A program made the position numbers and the translations under genes. From positions 55,580,635 to 55,644,634 of the forward strand of contig NC_064827.1 in the NCBI RefSeq assembly GCF_024166365.1: DNA of 64,000 nucleotides, given 5' to 3'. The stretch is from Elephas maximus indicus. Taxonomy: Eukaryota; Chordata; Mammalia; Proboscidea; Elephantidae. Positions 32,126 to 44,748 of this stretch are shown piece after piece (the stretch's first letter is position 1; every line of letters starts with the position of its first letter). The notes below the pieces were generated by a model that saw only the letters and a program-made list of their open reading frames with translations, did not search any database and was not told the origin of the DNA.

Positions 32126-32553
32126 GAGGGAAGTGTTCTATGTGGATTTGGGGAAAAGGGGAGTAAGACTTTAGCACTGCACAGTGGAGACACTATATTT
32201 AGCAGACAGGAATGTCAAGTATCACTTAGATCACTTAGGAGGTAGAGCCTATTGTTAGGGAGAGAGAGCCCGTCTGGCTTTGACACAACCTGGATAAACT
32301 AACTGCTGGACCATCTAATTTCCTATGATCTCATGCTCACTAAGTCATCTTCGAATGGCTAATTTGGTTTCCTGTGTACTTGATATGCCTTGGTTACTGG
32401 AAATGGATATCTGAATCTATAAATGAATGCATTTGTGTCTGTTTTTTATATCAGTGTCTCTTGAATTGGGAAAGTTTGTCCAGCCTGATGCAATTCCTTT
32501 AGGGCTACCCTAGCCCTCATTCAACATGCTGGCAACCAAATTATGGAACATAT

Positions 32554-32757
32554 AAGCATTCCTGGTGGCCCAGTGGTTAAGTGTTCAGCTGTTAACAGAA
32601 AGGTCGGCAGTTCGAACCCACCAATTGTTCTGCAGGAGAAAGATATGGCAGTCCACTTCCAAACAGATTAAAGCCTAGGGAACCCTATGGGGCTGTTCTA
32701 CTCTATCCTGTAGGATCACTGTGAGTAGGCATCAAACGACTTGATGGCAATGGGATA
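32554..32757 (+). mobile_element. AfroSINE (long form)
   Basis: ATTCCTGGTGGCCCAGTGGT head, GGAGAAAGATATGGCAGTCC middle, and a 3' part GGATCACTGTGAGTAGGCAT. The copy is fairly diverged. Confidence 0.88.
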
Positions 32758-32884
32758 GATGATGGAGATTTCATTTAAACTGCCTGATTTTGTTACACAC
32801 TTCTTCTTTGAATAATAAAAATTAAAATAATACCAGTGCAATAACCACAAGGATGACAATGATGATTGCTGTCATTACCTCAGG

Positions 32885-33010
32885 GCTTTGTATGTACCAG
32901 TTGCTGGGCCAGGCACATCATGGACTCTATCTCATTTAACCCTTACATGTCCCCTTTGAGGTATTTCCATTTTACCAAAAACCAAGGCTTGGAGAGGTTG
33001 TCACTTCAGG
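32885..33010 (-). repeat. MIR-like SINE fragment
   Basis: GGGCCAGGCACATCATGGAC, CTATCTCATTTAACCCTTAC and AAGGCTTGGAGAGGTTGTCA are in reversed MIR order. Confidence 0.6.
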
Positions 33011-33157
33011 TATAAGTAGGGCAGCTGAAATTCCTGTCTAGAACTGCATGCTACTGGCCACTATGACTTGATGCCTTGTTTGTCCTAATCTCGTCTCTCC
33101 AATATGGACCAGTCCTTTGCCTTTGTAGTTAAACTGGGGCTCTTTGAACAGTGCCTT

Positions 33158-33716
33158 AGGCTGAGTTCTCCAGAGAAGCAAAACCAGTAAGGCATATAAA
33201 TATATATCTAGAGAGAGATATTTATATCAGGGAAATGGCTCACATGGTTGTAGAGGCTGTAACATTGTCCCAAGTCCATGGGTCTGGATAGAGGCTTCTT
33301 CTAATTCATGTAGCTGCAGGGGCTGTTGAACCCGAGATCGGCGGGTTGGAGAGCAGGGCTGTTGCTCGCAGGCTGTAAAGATCGACGAATCCCAATATCG
33401 GCAAGCAAGACTGCAGGTAAGCTGCTAGCTCAAGTCCCGAGAACCAGAGGTTAGATGAACAGGAGCCAGCTGCAGGATCCAGAATGAGCAAAAGCCACCC
33501 TCCACCCACAAGCTCTGCCAGAATGTCCACCCACACTCGATGCAGGTCACATGCCCAAGGAAACTCCCTTTCAACTGATCCGCAACTCACAGAAAATTCC
33601 ATCATGGGGGTGATCACATAACAAATCTCAACAAGGAAGTGATCACAACATTATGCGAATACCAAAACACTGAGAATCTTGGCCCAGCCAAGTTGACACG
33701 TAATGTTAACCATTAC
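33158..33716. repeat. common mammalian repeat, LTR-like, family not named
   Basis: The segment runs from GAGTTCTCCAGAGAAGCAAA to CAAGTTGACACGTAATGTTA. A second, more diverged member is at 48,712-49,063 with the same start and end text. The middle here is unusually rich in CG-containing strings (for example GAGATCGGCGGGTTGG), suggesting a younger copy. It contains a TATATCTAGAGAGAGATA stretch. I cannot assign it to LTR or LINE with certainty. Confidence 0.5.
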
Positions 33717-34129
33717 AGACAACTTTGTTTCAGGCTGCCATAAGGAAACACACTTCTCTGCTTGCCTGGCTTGTTGAGAGTCTCCTATAGGGGGGAGTCT
33801 CCAGGAGTCTGATGGGCTCTAGTGTATGGACGTGTTTGAGTTCCTGAGCCTGTGAGATCAAGAATCAGGATGTCATCTCACCAAGGGGACCTGGTTTGGA
33901 AGTGTGTGGAGGGTAGGAAGGCAGGGCATGGAAGAGGAGACCCTGTCTAAATGGAAAGCTCTCATTCCTGTCTGACTTCTCTTTGTAACATCACCATCCT
34001 CCCTCTCATATTTTCATAGATTGAAACAAAGCCTCAGGCACCAGCTACCTCTGTGTCATTGAAGGATGCCTTGATAGGCTTCCCTGGAGGAGCCATGCAT
34101 AAAGAGTTACGATTTCTTCAATACCAAAT
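33717..34129. other. no gene recognised
   Basis: Apparently unique non-coding sequence with no recognisable motif. Confidence 0.4.
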
Positions 34130-34635
34130 TTATTATGATGATGATGATCATTAATAGCAACCTTTTAGATTTATAAAGCACCTTTCTTTGAACAATCTCT
34201 TTTAGAGATTGCTTCATTTACCCTCACAGATCCCGAGGGATAAGAAAGAGGCAATATTATCATTTTTACATTGTGGATTGCCATGATCAAGAAGTTTTTA
34301 TTGCAGTACCTGTTTGCATTATGGAGCCCTGGTGGTGCAGTGGTTAAAGTGATCGACTGCTGACTGAAAGGTTGGCAGTTCAAAACTACCAGCAGCTCAT
34401 TGGGAGAAAGATGTGGCAGTCCGCTTCCATAGAGATTTACAGGGAATCGACTTGAGGGCAGTGGGTGATTTCCATGTGGAACTGTGTTAGGTACTATATA
34501 AAGAGATTCTGCTAATTTAACAAGTATCTTTGGAGTGTCTTTAATGTACTAAAATAATTTTGTGATGTTGGTATTATTATCCCATCTTATAGATGAAGTC
34601 TCAGAGAGGTTAAGTGACATGCTTAGCAGCATATG
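34130..34635 (-). repeat. MIR-like fragments around an AfroSINE
   Basis: At 34,130-34,275 there is TTTATAAAGCACCTTTCTTT and a decayed reversed MIR core. At 34,555-34,635 there is CCCATCTTATAGATGAAGTC and GAGAGGTTAAGTGACATGC. Both are weak, and the AfroSINE lies between them. Confidence 0.5.
34322..34468 (+). mobile_element. AfroSINE with an internal deletion
   Basis: It begins TGGAGCCCTGGTGGTGCAGT and keeps the long-form middle (GGAGAAAGATGTGGCAGTCC). It then jumps from TTTACAGGGAATCGACTTG past the block that normally holds the TTCTACTCTGTCCTATAGGG text. Confidence 0.88.
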
Positions 34636-34684
34636 TGTAGATGAATAAAATGTGGTCACTGCCCTCACAAAGAAGACAGGTATA

Positions 34685-34870
34685 AATAACCATTCTTGAG
34701 CACTTACTCTGTGGCAGGTGCATGCTGGAAAAAAATATGAGTTATTTTTGTTAATCCTTTTAACAATCCTATAATTTGTTGTAGCTTAATTATCTCCATT
34801 TAACATAGGAGGCATGCAGAGGTTGAGTACCTTACCTAAAGCCACATACCTGATAAGTGGTTGACCTCGA
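34685..34870 (-). repeat. MIR SINE
   Basis: Reversed MIR order: TGAGCACTTACTCTGTGGCA, CCATTTAACATAGGAGGCAT, then CTAAAGCCACATACCTGATA. Confidence 0.7.
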
Positions 34871-34884
34871 GAGGCAGAAGATCC

Positions 34885-35115
34885 AAGCGTAGCTAGATTG
34901 CCTGAGTTGGATTCCATCTTCAATTTTTCAATGTGACCTTGGGCAAGTTGCTTAACTTTTCAATGCCTCATTTTCCTCACCTGCAAAATGGGAATAATGA
35001 AAGTATCTATTTATCTACGTCACAGGGTTGTTATGAGGATTACATGCAATGATATATTTTAAGTGCTTAGAACTATGCATAATGTTAGCTACTAGTATTT
35101 GGGATTGGAACCCAG
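34885..35115 (+). repeat. MIR SINE
   Basis: Well kept core: TGTGACCTTGGGCAAGTTGC, CACCTGCAAAATGGGAATAA and GGGTTGTTATGAGGATTACA. It lies tail to tail with the preceding MIR. Confidence 0.85.
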
Positions 35116-35449
35116 GCACTCTGACTTCAGAACCACTGAATTCTGCTCCATAGATAACTTTACAGGGGTAGACACAGTGACATTTAAGTTAAGTCTCCAA
35201 AGGACAGGTGGTTTGGTTCCAGTGGTCTAGTTCTAGTTCAGTCTATGGAGAGCAGCATTTAAAGGTGTGGGTGTCAGGAGATTGAGGAATCTTTTTTTGT
35301 CCCTTTATAATTACCCTACACCATGAGTTGGGACTTTGGGGCCTGAGCATCCTTGGATTTCCTCCACCTAGAGGTCATTTATTTCCTTAGAAGATATATG
35401 AAAATTCTGCCAGCCATAAAAGTTGTTGTCTATCCACTAGTTACTGAAA

Positions 35450-35830
35450 AATTTTTTTTTTTTTAAATAATTGTTATTATTCCCACTTTTACAGATAATG
35501 GACTTTAAAGTTCAAGAGGCTCAATATAGCTTTCCTAAGGTGTCAGGGCTCAAAATAGCTCTGCTATGGTGTCAGAATTTAATGGTTCTGATGTCAGAGT
35601 GCCTACCAACCAAAAACCAAACCTACTGCCGTTGAGTTGATTCCGACTCATAGTGACCCTATAGGACAGAGTAGAACTGCCCCATAGAGTTTCCAAGGAG
35701 TGTCTGGTGGATTTGAACTGCTGCCTTTTGGCTACGTCACCAGGGTTTCCTCACAGTGCCTAGACACTCTTAATACCATGTTATCCATGTTACATTGTCT
35801 ACTACAGGCTAGAGACTGAATTTGAACCTG
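35450..35830 (-). repeat. MIR-like SINE interrupted by an AfroSINE
   Basis: CCCACTTTTACAGATAATGG and following text resemble a reversed MIR. The AfroSINE at about 35,608-35,750 sits in it, between CAGAGTGCCTA and CACAGTGCCTA. Confidence 0.5.
35608..35750 (-). mobile_element. AfroSINE, partly deleted
   Basis: CCTACTGCCGTTGAGTTGAT to CACCAGGGTTTCC. The part that usually reads GGTTAGCAGC and CTCTTAACCACT is deleted. An 11-bp duplication (one mismatch) flanks it. Confidence 0.88.
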
Positions 35831-36261
35831 GTTCCCTGACTTGACAGCCCATGCAGCATCTCACTGGTTTCCCAAAAGTGTATCTACTCTGGCTCTCTAA
35901 AGAGCCTTATTCTTTGGAGATAGTCAATCTGCTGTATTTCTTTTATGTGGAAGGCAAGCATCCAAGAGATGTAATTTGAAGCCAAGACTTTCATGCTCAA
36001 TTTAGATCAAGTTCCTCTAATACAAACCATTATGGTACAGATCTCTGTATACTAAACGAAAATCATTCTAACTTCCTACTCTTGACCCACTAACTTAATT
36101 AATAAGTGATTCATCCACACTCCAGTACAGCTAAAAAAGGGGAATAGTCTATTGGATTTTAAAAAATATTTTGGTAATAAAACTTTCATACTCATACCCC
36201 TATTTCTATGTAGAAATAGAGATCCTCATATGATACACTTTGTATTTTAAAGGATACAAGA

Positions 36262-36485
36262 GGGGCAGCATGCTTTGTTCAAAAGAATCCTGGAGTGGGA
36301 GTCAAAAAACACAGGTTTTATTGACCCAGGATCTGCCAATTGGGGAAGTCTCTGGCTTTCTCAGAGCGTCGTGCTCTCCCTGGTAAACTGTGGCTGATTT
36401 CTGCCACCTGCCTCCCAGGGAGGTAATGAGGATCAAATGAGAGAGTGCACACGGCTGTTTAGAAAACTGTGAAGAACTGCACCAG
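36262..36485 (+). repeat. MIR SINE, diverged
   Basis: AGGATCTGCCAATTGGGGAA, CCTGGTAAACTGTGGCTGAT and GGAGGTAATGAGGATCAAAT follow MIR order. Confidence 0.6.
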
Positions 36486-36919
36486 CTTAAGATGTAATTA
36501 TGATTATGCCAGGGAGGGGAGGGGAGTGCTCCTGACCTAACGAGGTGTATTTGTCCTTCACATCTCCTCTCCCCTTCCTCCCCCTTGCTCCCTGCCTCTT
36601 CACACGATGGTTTCCCTTTCCTTTGCTCACTTTTTATCCTCTGCCTCCTTTTCTCCCTCCTGCTGGAGTTTATGACCTAGGCTAATGAGGCAAATATGGC
36701 TCCTCACATCAAGGGTGGGGAATTAAGGGCTGGTTATGGCCCAATTTAATTTTCATGATCTCTTGAACAAGTGAAGGAATGCTTGGGAAACAGGCTGCTC
36801 TTGGCCTGATGCCGGCCCAGCTTGAGTCGGGGCGGCCGTTACCCACATGAGCTCATCACACTCCTGGTAGACATTTCAATTAAAAGGCAGTACCCTTCCT
36901 TCCATGCCTCCTCTGCAGA
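36486..36919. other. no gene recognised; pyrimidine-rich stretch
   Basis: From about 36,555 to 36,665 the plus strand is strongly C/T-rich (for example CTCCTCTCCCCTTCCTCCCC). The rest (36.68-36.9 kb) looks unique. Confidence 0.4.
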
Positions 36920-37135
36920 GGCAGCAGCCAGTCCTGGGTTTTAGTCCCAGTTCTGCAACTTAGCAAGCAACCTTGAGTGAGTCATTTAACCTCTCAAAGG
37001 CTTCATTTCCTCACTTGTGAAATGGAGATATTAATGATACCAGTCCAACCTTTCATACAGGATTGCATTAAATCAGGTAAATGAAGGTGATTTTAAACTG
37101 CCAAGTTCTATAAAGATTGTTGTTGTTGTTGTTAT
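36920..37135 (+). repeat. MIR SINE followed by a short (TTG)n run
   Basis: AGTCATTTAACCTCTCAAAG and CACTTGTGAAATGGAGATAT mark the MIR. A TTGTTGTTGTTGTTGTTAT run follows near 37,120. Confidence 0.75.
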
Positions 37136-37207
37136 GTAGCATGCTTACTATTCACATTTTTAAATGAACTCTTCCAAGTCAATGTTTTCATGAGATATTT
37201 TTAGGTA

Positions 37208-37716
37208 ATGTTATGCATTGAATTGTGTCCCCCAAAAACATGTGTATCAATTTGGCTCAGCCATGATTCCCAGTATTGTGTGATTGTCCACCATTTTGTC
37301 ATCTGATGTGATTTTCCTATGTGTCGTAAATCCTATTTCTATGAATCTAATGAGATGGGATTAGTGGCAGTTACGTTAATGTATAAGATTAGATTGTGTC
37401 TTAAGCCAATCTCTTTTGAGATACAGAAGAGAGAAGCAAGCAGAGAGACATGGGGACCTCATACCACTAAGAAACAAGAGCCATGAAAATAATGCATCCT
37501 TTGGACCTGGGGTCCCTGCACTGAGAAGCTCCTCCACCAGGGGAAGAGTGATGACAAAGACCTTCCTCTAGAGGTGACAAAGAGAGAAGCCTTCCCCTGG
37601 AGCTGATGCCCTGAATTTGGACTTACAGCCTACTAGACTATGAGACAACAAACTTCTCTTTGTTAAAGCCATCCACTTGTGGTATTTCTGTTACAGCAGC
37701 ACTAGGTGAGTAAGAC
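37208..37716 (+). repeat. LTR-like repeat of about 510 bp (same family as 24.5 kb)
   Basis: It runs from TTATGCATTGAATTGTGTCC to AGCAGCACTAGGTGAGTAAG and aligns with the reverse complement of 24,498-25,022. The ends and length suggest a solo LTR. No retroviral coding sequence is attached. Confidence 0.55.
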
Positions 37717-39004
37717 AGGTAGAATATTTGACTTTCTAGCTGTCCTGTGAACATCTGAGATATGGGTAAGAACTCTTATCAGACTCTTAAGAAGTTTAAT
37801 AAACATAAAATACTATGTATCCAGCAGCACCTGAGCTCAAGCGTGAGGACAGGAGGTTGTTGGGCCTGGGAAGAAACTGGTGTTCACAGATCTTTGGACT
37901 AGGAAGAAATATGCTAGCACTGGGGAAAGTGCTCATTTCTCTCACCTACAAAAGGCTAGGAGGGAGTTAAGAGGGTGGGCAGGGCCTTTCCCTCTTTCTG
38001 GGTTGGAGGAGTTTGGGTAGAAGTAAGAGTAGAGAGTCTTCCCTCAGGAGCCTCAGGTGGGGGTCGACATGCTTCCCTTAAATCACAGGCCCACAAGATA
38101 AGAGAAACCTTGGCCTTTACCTCCTATCAGCATCCCAGAGTTAAGGATAACCTGTATTTAGGCTTAATGGGCCTCAGCAGCCAGAGAAGAGTATCGCTTT
38201 GAACAATTACAATACAAACTTCTTAAAATAGATCTACTGGAAGAGATAAATGATCACCTGATGGAGAGAAAGAAATACAGCATCCGTTCTTGGATCTTAA
38301 AAACTTAATTTTTAAGCTAAAATCTTCACTATCTTCACTATTTGAGTTAAAAGAGAGAATGATCAATGTTGAGGTCCAAATTAGTGGCCTGGAGAAATAA
38401 ACACAAGAAATCTCAAAACATTTTTTTGGTTTGGCTCCTCTCTTGCTCCTACCCCAATCAGAACCCTAGACAAGGACTTGAGACATGATTCCAGGAAGCA
38501 GACGTTGTAGAGAAGAGAGAATGAGACAGGGGACGAGGAGAATTCAATATAAGGATGCAATTACCCTGTGGGAAACAAGATTCAATTCCTTTGGGACCTC
38601 CTGAGAAACATCAAGAATGCTTCCCAGAATTGACTGCCAGAAGGACAGGAGGCTGGAGCATTCATCTTCAGTCTCCCATTCCCCATTGATTGAGAGGTAC
38701 CCATGGGAGCATTAAGTCCTCTGCATTTCAAGATGTGGGCAGTGGTTGACATGAACTGCTATCAGCACAAGGCAAGTCTGAGTGCACATGGAATGGTCCA
38801 CTGCAGCTGTAGCTGACATCAGAGATTGGTTAAGCGAATGTGAGGCAGGGCACTAGTCATGCCTAAAACAAATGCATTAGCAGAAAGGTAAAGATAGAGA
38901 AATCTTGAAAGAAAAAGTTAGTGACTGGAGAATAGATCTGAGAGACCTAACAAACAAATACTAGATGATGTTGTAGGAGAAAAAAAGGAAAAAAAAAAAA
39001 AAGA
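37717..39004. other. no gene recognised
   Basis: No supported gene. The plus frame 37,975-38,202 has no recognisable domain. A purine-rich run lies at about 38,978-39,006, next to an AfroSINE. Confidence 0.4.
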
Positions 39005-39132
39005 AGAAAACCAAAAGCCAGACCTGTTGCAGTCAAGTCGATTCCAACTCATAGTGACCCTATGGGACAGAGTAGAACTGCCCCACGGAGTTTCCAAGGA
39101 GTGCCTGGTGGATTCGAACTGCTGACCTGTTG
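39005..39132 (-). mobile_element. AfroSINE, 5'-truncated
   Basis: GCAGTCAAGTCGATTCCAAC to CGAACTGCTGACCTGTTGG. The tRNA-like head is missing. An A-rich tail (AAGAAGAAAACCAAAAGCC) lies at the left. Confidence 0.88.
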
Positions 39133-39359
39133 GATAAGAAAAAAACAACAATCACTACAACAAAGGAAGCAATCCAGAAATATTTAAGAGAAAATACTTA
39201 TACGATCTATATGCTATTAACTTTCAATCTGTATGGCAACCTATACGATGAACTGAAGACTTGTATACCCTATGTTTACTCAATATCACCACCAAGGAGT
39301 CCAATTTCTCTGAATTAACATGATGAATATAGAACTTTTGGTTTCCTCTGTCCCCTACT

Positions 39360-40420
39360 ACCCCAATTTACTCCTCTCTCAATCTTACCTATCTCAGTAG
39401 ACACCACATTTCTTCATGTTCCTCAGGTTAAAACCTCTGAAGTTATCCTTGATTCCTCTGCATATCTCAAACTCCATATCTAAACTACTAGTTAGGTAAA
39501 CTTCAATACATATTTCAGTTCTGATCACATTTCGCTACCATAGTCAAAGCCATCATCATATTTCACCTAGATTACTGTAGTAGTTTCCAAAATGGTCTCT
39601 CTGGCCCAGAGTAGATCTTCAAAAAAATATTTCAATTAAGTTTTGTTACCCCCTGTTCCCAAACCTTCCAGTGATTTCCCATAATATTTAGAAAAATATC
39701 CAAATTCCTTGCTATGACCCACAAAGCTCTACATGGTCTGTCTGCCCCTTGTTTAGTTGTCTAAATACGTCTCTTGATTCCTTCCTTTTCCATCACGCCA
39801 CTCCTCCCAAATCAGCCTTCTCATTGTTTCTCGAATACTCTAGCCTGTTCCCACTTCAGGGCCTTTACATTATTTCCTCTGCGTAGAATTCACTTTCACC
39901 AGATTTTTAGGGTAATCTGGTATAATCTATTTCTAAACTGTTTTTTTTTTTTTTAAACTGGTATAATTTATTTTCAAAGTAGGGATAATTATGAGCATAA
40001 AATGAATTATTATTAATAATCGTGTCAGGAAAATAAGTAAATCCAAACTGTACCAAGCATAAGGGGTCATTCTGAGATATTTGTGTGGCTTTCTCACTTC
40101 TTTCAGGCCTCAGTTCAAATGTCATCCTCCTAGAAAGGTCTTCACTTATCGTCCTATTTAAAATATACACTGGCTCCCAGTATCTATCACTATATCTTCT
40201 GACTGTGCTTTATTTTTCTTCACTGCACCCAATATTTCTTGAAATTATATGCATATTTCTTAAAATTATATGCATATTTATTTATTGAATGTCTGTTCCC
40301 CTTTCTATAGTGTAGGCTTCACAATGGCAGGGACCTTGTCTGTCTTGTTCATCAACATAGCTTTAATATCTAGAACACGCAATGAATCCTCAACGAATTT
40401 TTGTTGAATGTATGAATTAA
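39360..40420 (+). repeat. L2 LINE, 3' portion
   Basis: Long stretches follow the L2 3' order: CCTTCCAGTGATTTCCCATA, CACAAAGCTCTACATGGTCT, CACTTCAGGGCCTTTACATT, GGCCTCAGTTCAAATGTCAT, CAATGGCAGGGACCTTGTCT and GAATTTTTGTTGAATGTATG. A stretch at about 39,918-40,060 does not fit L2 and may be a later insertion. Confidence 0.75.
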
Positions 40421-42150
40421 TATTGATCCTGGACAAAACCTTTGCAGAATCAAGCAGTGGTCACATGTCTGGGATACTGTGTGAACTCAATCTATGTGAA
40501 CCCTAAGGTCAGCCCCCCTTGGGTGGACTCAGCAGGCTGAAAATTGGCATCAGGCCAGTCAGAGGGGCAAAGGAGCATCCAGGCTGAGCTCATTCTCTAA
40601 GGGCTTCATCTGGTCAGATTATGTGGTATCCCTGTGTTTCTACATGGTCTTTTTAGTCTTGAATAGGAGACTAGACAGTAGTTGGTGGACCAGAGGGCAG
40701 AGCTCAGCTGCCTTAGGAGAGGAGCATGACTGGTTAGAGCCATGCAGTGTATCAAGCCCCAGCCGTTCTGACTGAAGGTTGAGGCTGGCTTCCAGGCCTA
40801 ATTCTGGGGGACCTAGACTGCAAGGCAGTAAGTCTCTGGTGAGGCAGGGCTTGCTAGGTTAGTGTGATTCCAGGGATGATTGATTTCCAAGCTAGGGTGT
40901 ATTCTTTTTACTTTCTGACACTTCTCTTCCTTGTGCTCATACTAGGATTTATGGAAATTTATTTCTGTGACTGGCAAAGTTAGAGCTGGGAGAAGGCCAT
41001 GTCACCAGAGGTGAATAAAGTGATCAAACTAAAAAATGGCTTCAAAGGGAAATGGAAAGAATTTTTAGTGCCCTGAAAATCAGAGGTTTATAGTCTATAC
41101 CAGTTTTGACCCTAACTTTTAGATCATTTCAAGGTATCATTTTTCTCATCTATGAAATAAGACAGATGAACAGGGTGATCTTAAATAATTCTGTCAATTT
41201 TGGAAAAGAAGTCAACATTTCATCATGCAATGATTCTTTTAATTCAGTAAGAATTTATGAGAATCTTCCATGTGCTGAGGCTGTGCTAGCTGCTGGATGA
41301 TCAGAAGTAAAAGAACGATAGTCTCTGCCCTCAAGAAGATTTTAGTCTAGTGAGGAAGACAGACAGGTAAACTGGCAGGTAAACGGGCATCTAAACACCA
41401 TGTTAGATGTTCTTAAAAGGCCCTGTGGGGACATAGTTGAAGGAACAAGTTAATTGTGCATGTAAGCATCAAGGAAAAATAAAGGAAGAGGTGACATTTG
41501 AGCTGAGATCTTTAAGGATGACTTTGATAGAGAGGAGAGAGAACAATCTTGGGAGAGGGATGAACACATGAGGCAACAGTGATAAACTGTGGTAAATCAG
41601 GAAACACATTTTATCTCAGTATTGGATAAAGTATATGAGATGCAGATAGTGACTGGAGGTGAGAGTGGAAGGGTAGCTTGAGGTCAGATTGATAAAGACC
41701 TTAAAAACAAATTTTTTTCCTTGAGGCAATGTGTAGCTTATCAATTAGGAATGCTTTAGGCTGCAAGAAACAGACTATCCAACTTATAATAGCTAAACAA
41801 TAGACATCTAGTTTTTTCATAGAGCAATAAGCATAGAGATAGCTCATCCCAGTCTTGGTGCAGCAGTTAAACAATGTCATCAAAGACTCATGATCTTTCT
41901 GTTCTTTACCTTGTATCCTTATCATGCTGACTTTCCATTCTTAGGCTTATTGCCTCATAGCCATGCATAGTTAAGGTAATGATTGACGTTGTAATAAGTA
42001 ACTCCCTCAATTCTAAGTGGCTTACAGAACAAAAGTTTAAATCTCCTTTCTCTAAAATACAAAACAGATATCCTGATAAGAAGGTGGCTCTTCCTCAATC
42101 TTTATTTTGGTCTCCTACAGCTTCAACTTATATCTTCAAAGACTAATGTA
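40421..42150. other. no gene recognised
   Basis: I see no exon or clear repeat except a MIR-like trace near 41,080-41,180 and an old repeat around 41,245-41,520 (GTCTCTGCCCTCAAGAAGAT and AGTGAGGAAGACAGACAGGT). Confidence 0.4.
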
Positions 42151-42240
42151 TTACTGATTTACATCATTTTGGAAGGAGAAAGAATGATTTACATCATTCT
42201 GGAAGGAGAAAGAATGATTTACATCATTCTGGAAGGAGAA
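42151..42240 (+). repeat. 30-bp tandem repeat, three copies
   Basis: The unit (start AGAATGATTTACATCATTCT) is present at 42,181-42,210 and 42,211-42,240 without difference. A diverged first copy lies at 42,151-42,180. Confidence 0.95.
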
Positions 42241-44578
42241 AGACTGTGCATGAAAGCTTTTTATTTGGTAGCCCTGGAAGTAGTATATAGACTTTGCCCC
42301 ATATTCCATTAAGTGGAGCTTAGTTATACTTGCTGCAAAGATAGTGGAAAATGAAGAGTGTCAGTGAGCCTAGGAGGAAGTAGGTTTTCGGATCTGTTAG
42401 CAGTCTCTGCCACAGGTCAAAATATGGATAATGTAGCTTTAAATATCACCTTCAAAAATCATTTCCAAGATAGGAAGAAAGGGATAGGAGTAGTGCTAGC
42501 AGCCTCTCCTCTTGGGTTTGTACCAATTTTTCTGGAAATTTCATAGAAGACTTCTCTACATCTTCCTGGTCAAAGCTATGTCACATGCCCACTCCTAGCT
42601 AGCTGCAATGAGGCTGGAAAAGTAAGCATCTGAATGGCGAATGACTGACATAAGATTTCTTGAGTGATATTCTGGACTTTTCTTGAACACATTAGTGTCT
42701 GTCCAATGTTTGAACAAAATCAGGGTTTGGCCAGGAATACGGAGGAAGAATGATGGCTTAGTAGTTAACCAAAAATGTCCATCAAGGAAGCCAAGGCAGA
42801 TTTTTATGCAGAGGAGTGAAATGATCTGATTTGTAGTTTAGAATTGGTCTTGCTAGAAAACGGATTGTGGTATCTTTCCTATTCTGAGGCAGGGACACCA
42901 ATTTATCTCAGGGAATGTTAAATTCTAATAAGGTCAGAGAAAATCTTACGGAGCACTCCACAGAGTAGATGTCTCAGAACTTCTACCTTGTGAAGAAAGA
43001 TTCAAATCTTTGATTCCAGAAATAAAATTTCTTTTTGAATAATTAAAGCCTGTGTCATTGTGATTGATGGGTCAGGAAAACGTTTTAAAATTTTTACATG
43101 AAAAGAAATGCTCCATTCCCTTTCAGACCTTGGATATTTTTATTTCTCACACAGACTGGGGTCTTCAGCTATGAATGCCCTTCAGTATCCACAGTTGAAT
43201 GGTACCATATTTAGATCATAATATGGCTTCCTTTGCACTCACAAGAATGGTTTCTTACAACAGCATGTCTGAGCTTGGGTAAGAATGACATTACCTGTAC
43301 AGTTGAACAGCATTTTCTTTCCCCCTGATGAATAGAGATTAATGAGATGGAAAGAAGGTAATCCAAGTCTAAGAAAATTTGAGATGTAAGTAAGTGTAGA
43401 ACACAGGAAAACAATTAACTGTATGATCTCGGATATGTCTTTTAAACTCTCAGAGCTTAAGTAATGTCCCAGGGATAAAGTAGGATGATGGGTTAGTGTT
43501 CACCAAATAACCTTGTCCTCCTTTACATTCCCCACACCTTGTAGTTAGGTTCTGATCACACAACTAATTCTGGTCAATGGGATGTGAGCAAAAGTAATGT
43601 GAGTCCCATTGCATCAAGGCCATTAAGAACCAAGATATGTCTTCTATCTCTCTTTCCCCTTACTTTGTTGACCTTGGTGGCCGTGTGTTCCAGATGGCAT
43701 AGCTACAAGATGGGAGAAGGCCACTGACCAACTTTGCAAGAGTGAAAAAGTAATCCTATCCAGATAATACAGTCAATAACGTGTTTAATAACGTGTTTTG
43801 TAAATAGTAGTTACTACTACTTGTGCTGTTACCGTTTTAAAATCAGGTGATATTTTCACTGCTACCTTTGTTCATAGGGGTTAATCCTCAACATGTCTCA
43901 TTAGGTTCCACTTTGGTCAGGTAACAAGGTTTTCCTTGTAAGCCCCTGCCCCGGCCTAAGGTGTCCAAGGCCTCAACCATCTATTCAGGGAGCTTGCAAG
44001 TTTCCCGCACAGTGGTCACTGGAGTGTCCATACTTGGAAACAAATTGGTGCTGAGTCCCACCAGGTCCTCCTTCTCCCTGACATTTACCTTCCTTCACTC
44101 TGCCCTCTCCATTGTCAGTCTTTCCTATGCCTTCACATCCTTCTTTCTCTATTCTTGGCAAATATAGTCTTTAGAAGTGTAAATAAACTCACTGTGCAAG
44201 CATGCATACAAAAATGTCTATCTTGCAGTTAGATCAGGTTTTTTTTGAGTTTTTATTTGTGTTTTGGGGAAAATGGCCCTCAGCCAAGAGGAAGGAAGCA
44301 AAAAAGTAGAGAAATATGTTAGACATATAGATTATTAATTTCAGTTATAACCAGTTATGTTATCATTTTTGGCCATGGTGACATGATTTTTAATGAGTAC
44401 ATGAAACATAGACTGTTGAGAGATGATGTTACATATCAAGAAGGGAATTCGAGGAAAAATTTTTTTGAGAAATTCATTAAATGACTTGCCATGACCCAGA
44501 ACCACTGAAACACTTATTATATACTTCTATCTGAAGTAAACAATAAGCCATATTTGGATGCACTTATATCCCAATACA
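42241..44578. other. no gene recognised
   Basis: Apparently unique, AT-rich sequence. Short frames (for example 42,358-42,546, 43,961-44,167) have no recognisable domain. Confidence 0.4.
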
Positions 44579-44748
44579 GAAACCCTGGTGTAGCCTAGTG
44601 GTTAAGTGCTATGGCTGCTAACCAGAAGGTCAGCAGTTCAAATCATCAGGCATTCCTCGGAAACCCTGTGGGACAGTTCTACCCTGTTCTGTAGGGTCTC
44701 TATGAGTCAGAATTGACTCGATGGCAAGGGGTTTGGTTTTGGTGTTTT
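44579..44748 (+). mobile_element. AfroSINE with a clear target-site duplication
   Basis: It starts GAAACCCTGGTGTAGCCTAG and ends with the GGGGTTTGGTTTTGGTG tail. ATATCCCAATACA occurs on both sides (about 44,566 and 44,754). Confidence 0.92.

Noticed and set aside
37118..37135. possible CRISPR-like or regulatory array
   Set aside because: It is only a short (TTG)n microsatellite run at the end of a MIR.
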